DNA from: DALYDP01 sp964348685
GTDB taxonomy: Bacteria; Patescibacteriota; Gracilibacteria; Peribacterales; Peribacteraceae
Direction of reading: 5' to 3'
DNA length: 5,201 bases
Assembly (NCBI GenBank): GCA_964348685.1
Contig: CAYGDM010000076.1
Span: forward strand, 1-5,201
A program made the translations under genes and the position numbers. Each line of letters starts with the position of its first letter. Position 1 is the stretch's first letter. Shown piece by piece: positions 4,930 through 5,201 of the stretch. Below the pieces are notes generated by a model. The model was not told the DNA's origin. It made no database searches and worked only from the letters and a program-made list of their open reading frames with translations.

Positions 4930-5201
4930 AGAGTCCCCGCCCGTATCATTGTCCCCATTCTTGCAGCCGTACTGCTTTCGGGCGGCCTTCTTGGGTATGC
5001 ATGGTGGCAACTGAGCGACACTGCATGGTCGCTGGAGCAGCAGCTTCGCGCGGTGTTCCGCACGGCATCTGGTAGCCAGGTGACGGGCACGCCCACTGAT
5101 GGCATCGATACCACGGGCGATACCGTCCTGCTCCATCTGCGTCAGGGAGACCTTCTGGCGCTGCAGGGCGACTGGGGCGCGGCGGAGCGCGAGTACCGGG
5201 C
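4927..5201 (+). CDS. Membrane-anchored protein with a TPR-like repeat, 3' end beyond the window
   Basis: An open frame from GTG 4927 runs to the window end (91 complete codons). The product begins Met-Arg-Val-Pro-Ala-Arg and then has a hydrophobic helix at about residues 7-29 (IIVPILAAVLLSGG, LLGYAWW). This is an uncleaved anchor or a signal anchor placing the rest outside the cytoplasm. A Gly/Ser/Thr-rich linker (about 47-65) follows. Residues 67-91 then fit the first helix pair of a tetratricopeptide repeat: 'GDLLALQGDWGAAEREYRA', with the typical small residues and the aromatic-Ala-x-x-x-Tyr spacing. TPRs mediate protein-protein contacts; the partner is unknown. The start is supported by the abutting extended -10 promoter and by the hydrophobic segment beginning right after it. 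The upstream terminator makes it a separate transcription unit. What follows the first repeat is not visible. Confidence 0.83.
   Translation, partial: MRVPARIIVPILAAVLLSGGLLGYAWWQLSDTAWSLEQQLRAVFRTASGSQVTGTPTDGIDTTGDTVLLHLRQGDLLALQGDWGAAEREYR

Noticed and set aside
4824..5075. Plus-strand frame encoding a Val-Thr-Ser repeat peptide
   Set aside because: The repeats follow from the 9-nt palindrome arms, and the frame contains an intrinsic terminator. The real gene downstream is in another frame, from GTG 4927.

Overview
The window is bacterial and visibly GC-rich, at roughly 60% by eye. It holds the 3' part of a tRNA-Cys gene, five protein genes (the last cut by the window end), three promoter-like sites, one intrinsic terminator and several short structured elements. 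The lineage cannot be fixed from this much sequence. Two features fit a Patescibacteria/CPR-type genome. No start codon has a Shine-Dalgarno sequence, and three genes have a -10 hexamer only 6-7 nt upstream of the start codon, as leaderless mRNAs do. Also, the small protein at 4229-4822 resembles, from memory, a conserved uncharacterised protein common in such genomes. The lineage is a low-confidence inference.

Left part (1-800). The tRNA-Cys(GCA) gene runs rightward and ends with an encoded CCA at 64. A lipoprotein gene (655 to 68, minus strand) runs toward it and stops 3 nt from the tRNA end. A 145-bp divergent intergenic region (656-800) separates this gene from the large plus-strand gene. 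It holds a promoter for each side and a perfect 8-bp hairpin between them.

Centre (801-4822). Three plus-strand genes look like one transcription unit. The first encodes a 791-aa secreted, C-terminally membrane-anchored protein built of Ig-like and two fibronectin type III domains. The second is a PfkB/ribokinase-family kinase that overlaps it by ATGA. The third is a small soluble conserved protein with a non-ATG start, in the same reading frame as the kinase. The short gap between the last two is a C-rich tract whose other strand is a strong G-quadruplex motif. A good intrinsic terminator (4836-4867) closes the unit. It lies inside an unusual palindrome made of two mirrored arrays of about 9-nt repeats.

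Right end (4911-5201). An extended -10 promoter abuts a GTG start and drives a gene for a membrane-anchored protein with the beginning of a TPR-like repeat. The window ends inside this gene.

Three of the five proteins are envelope proteins: a lipoprotein, a surface multi-domain protein and a membrane-anchored TPR-like protein. The kinase and the small protein are cytoplasmic. No complete pathway can be read from the window. The linkage of a surface adhesin-like protein to a sugar or nucleoside kinase is the most distinctive gene-level association.
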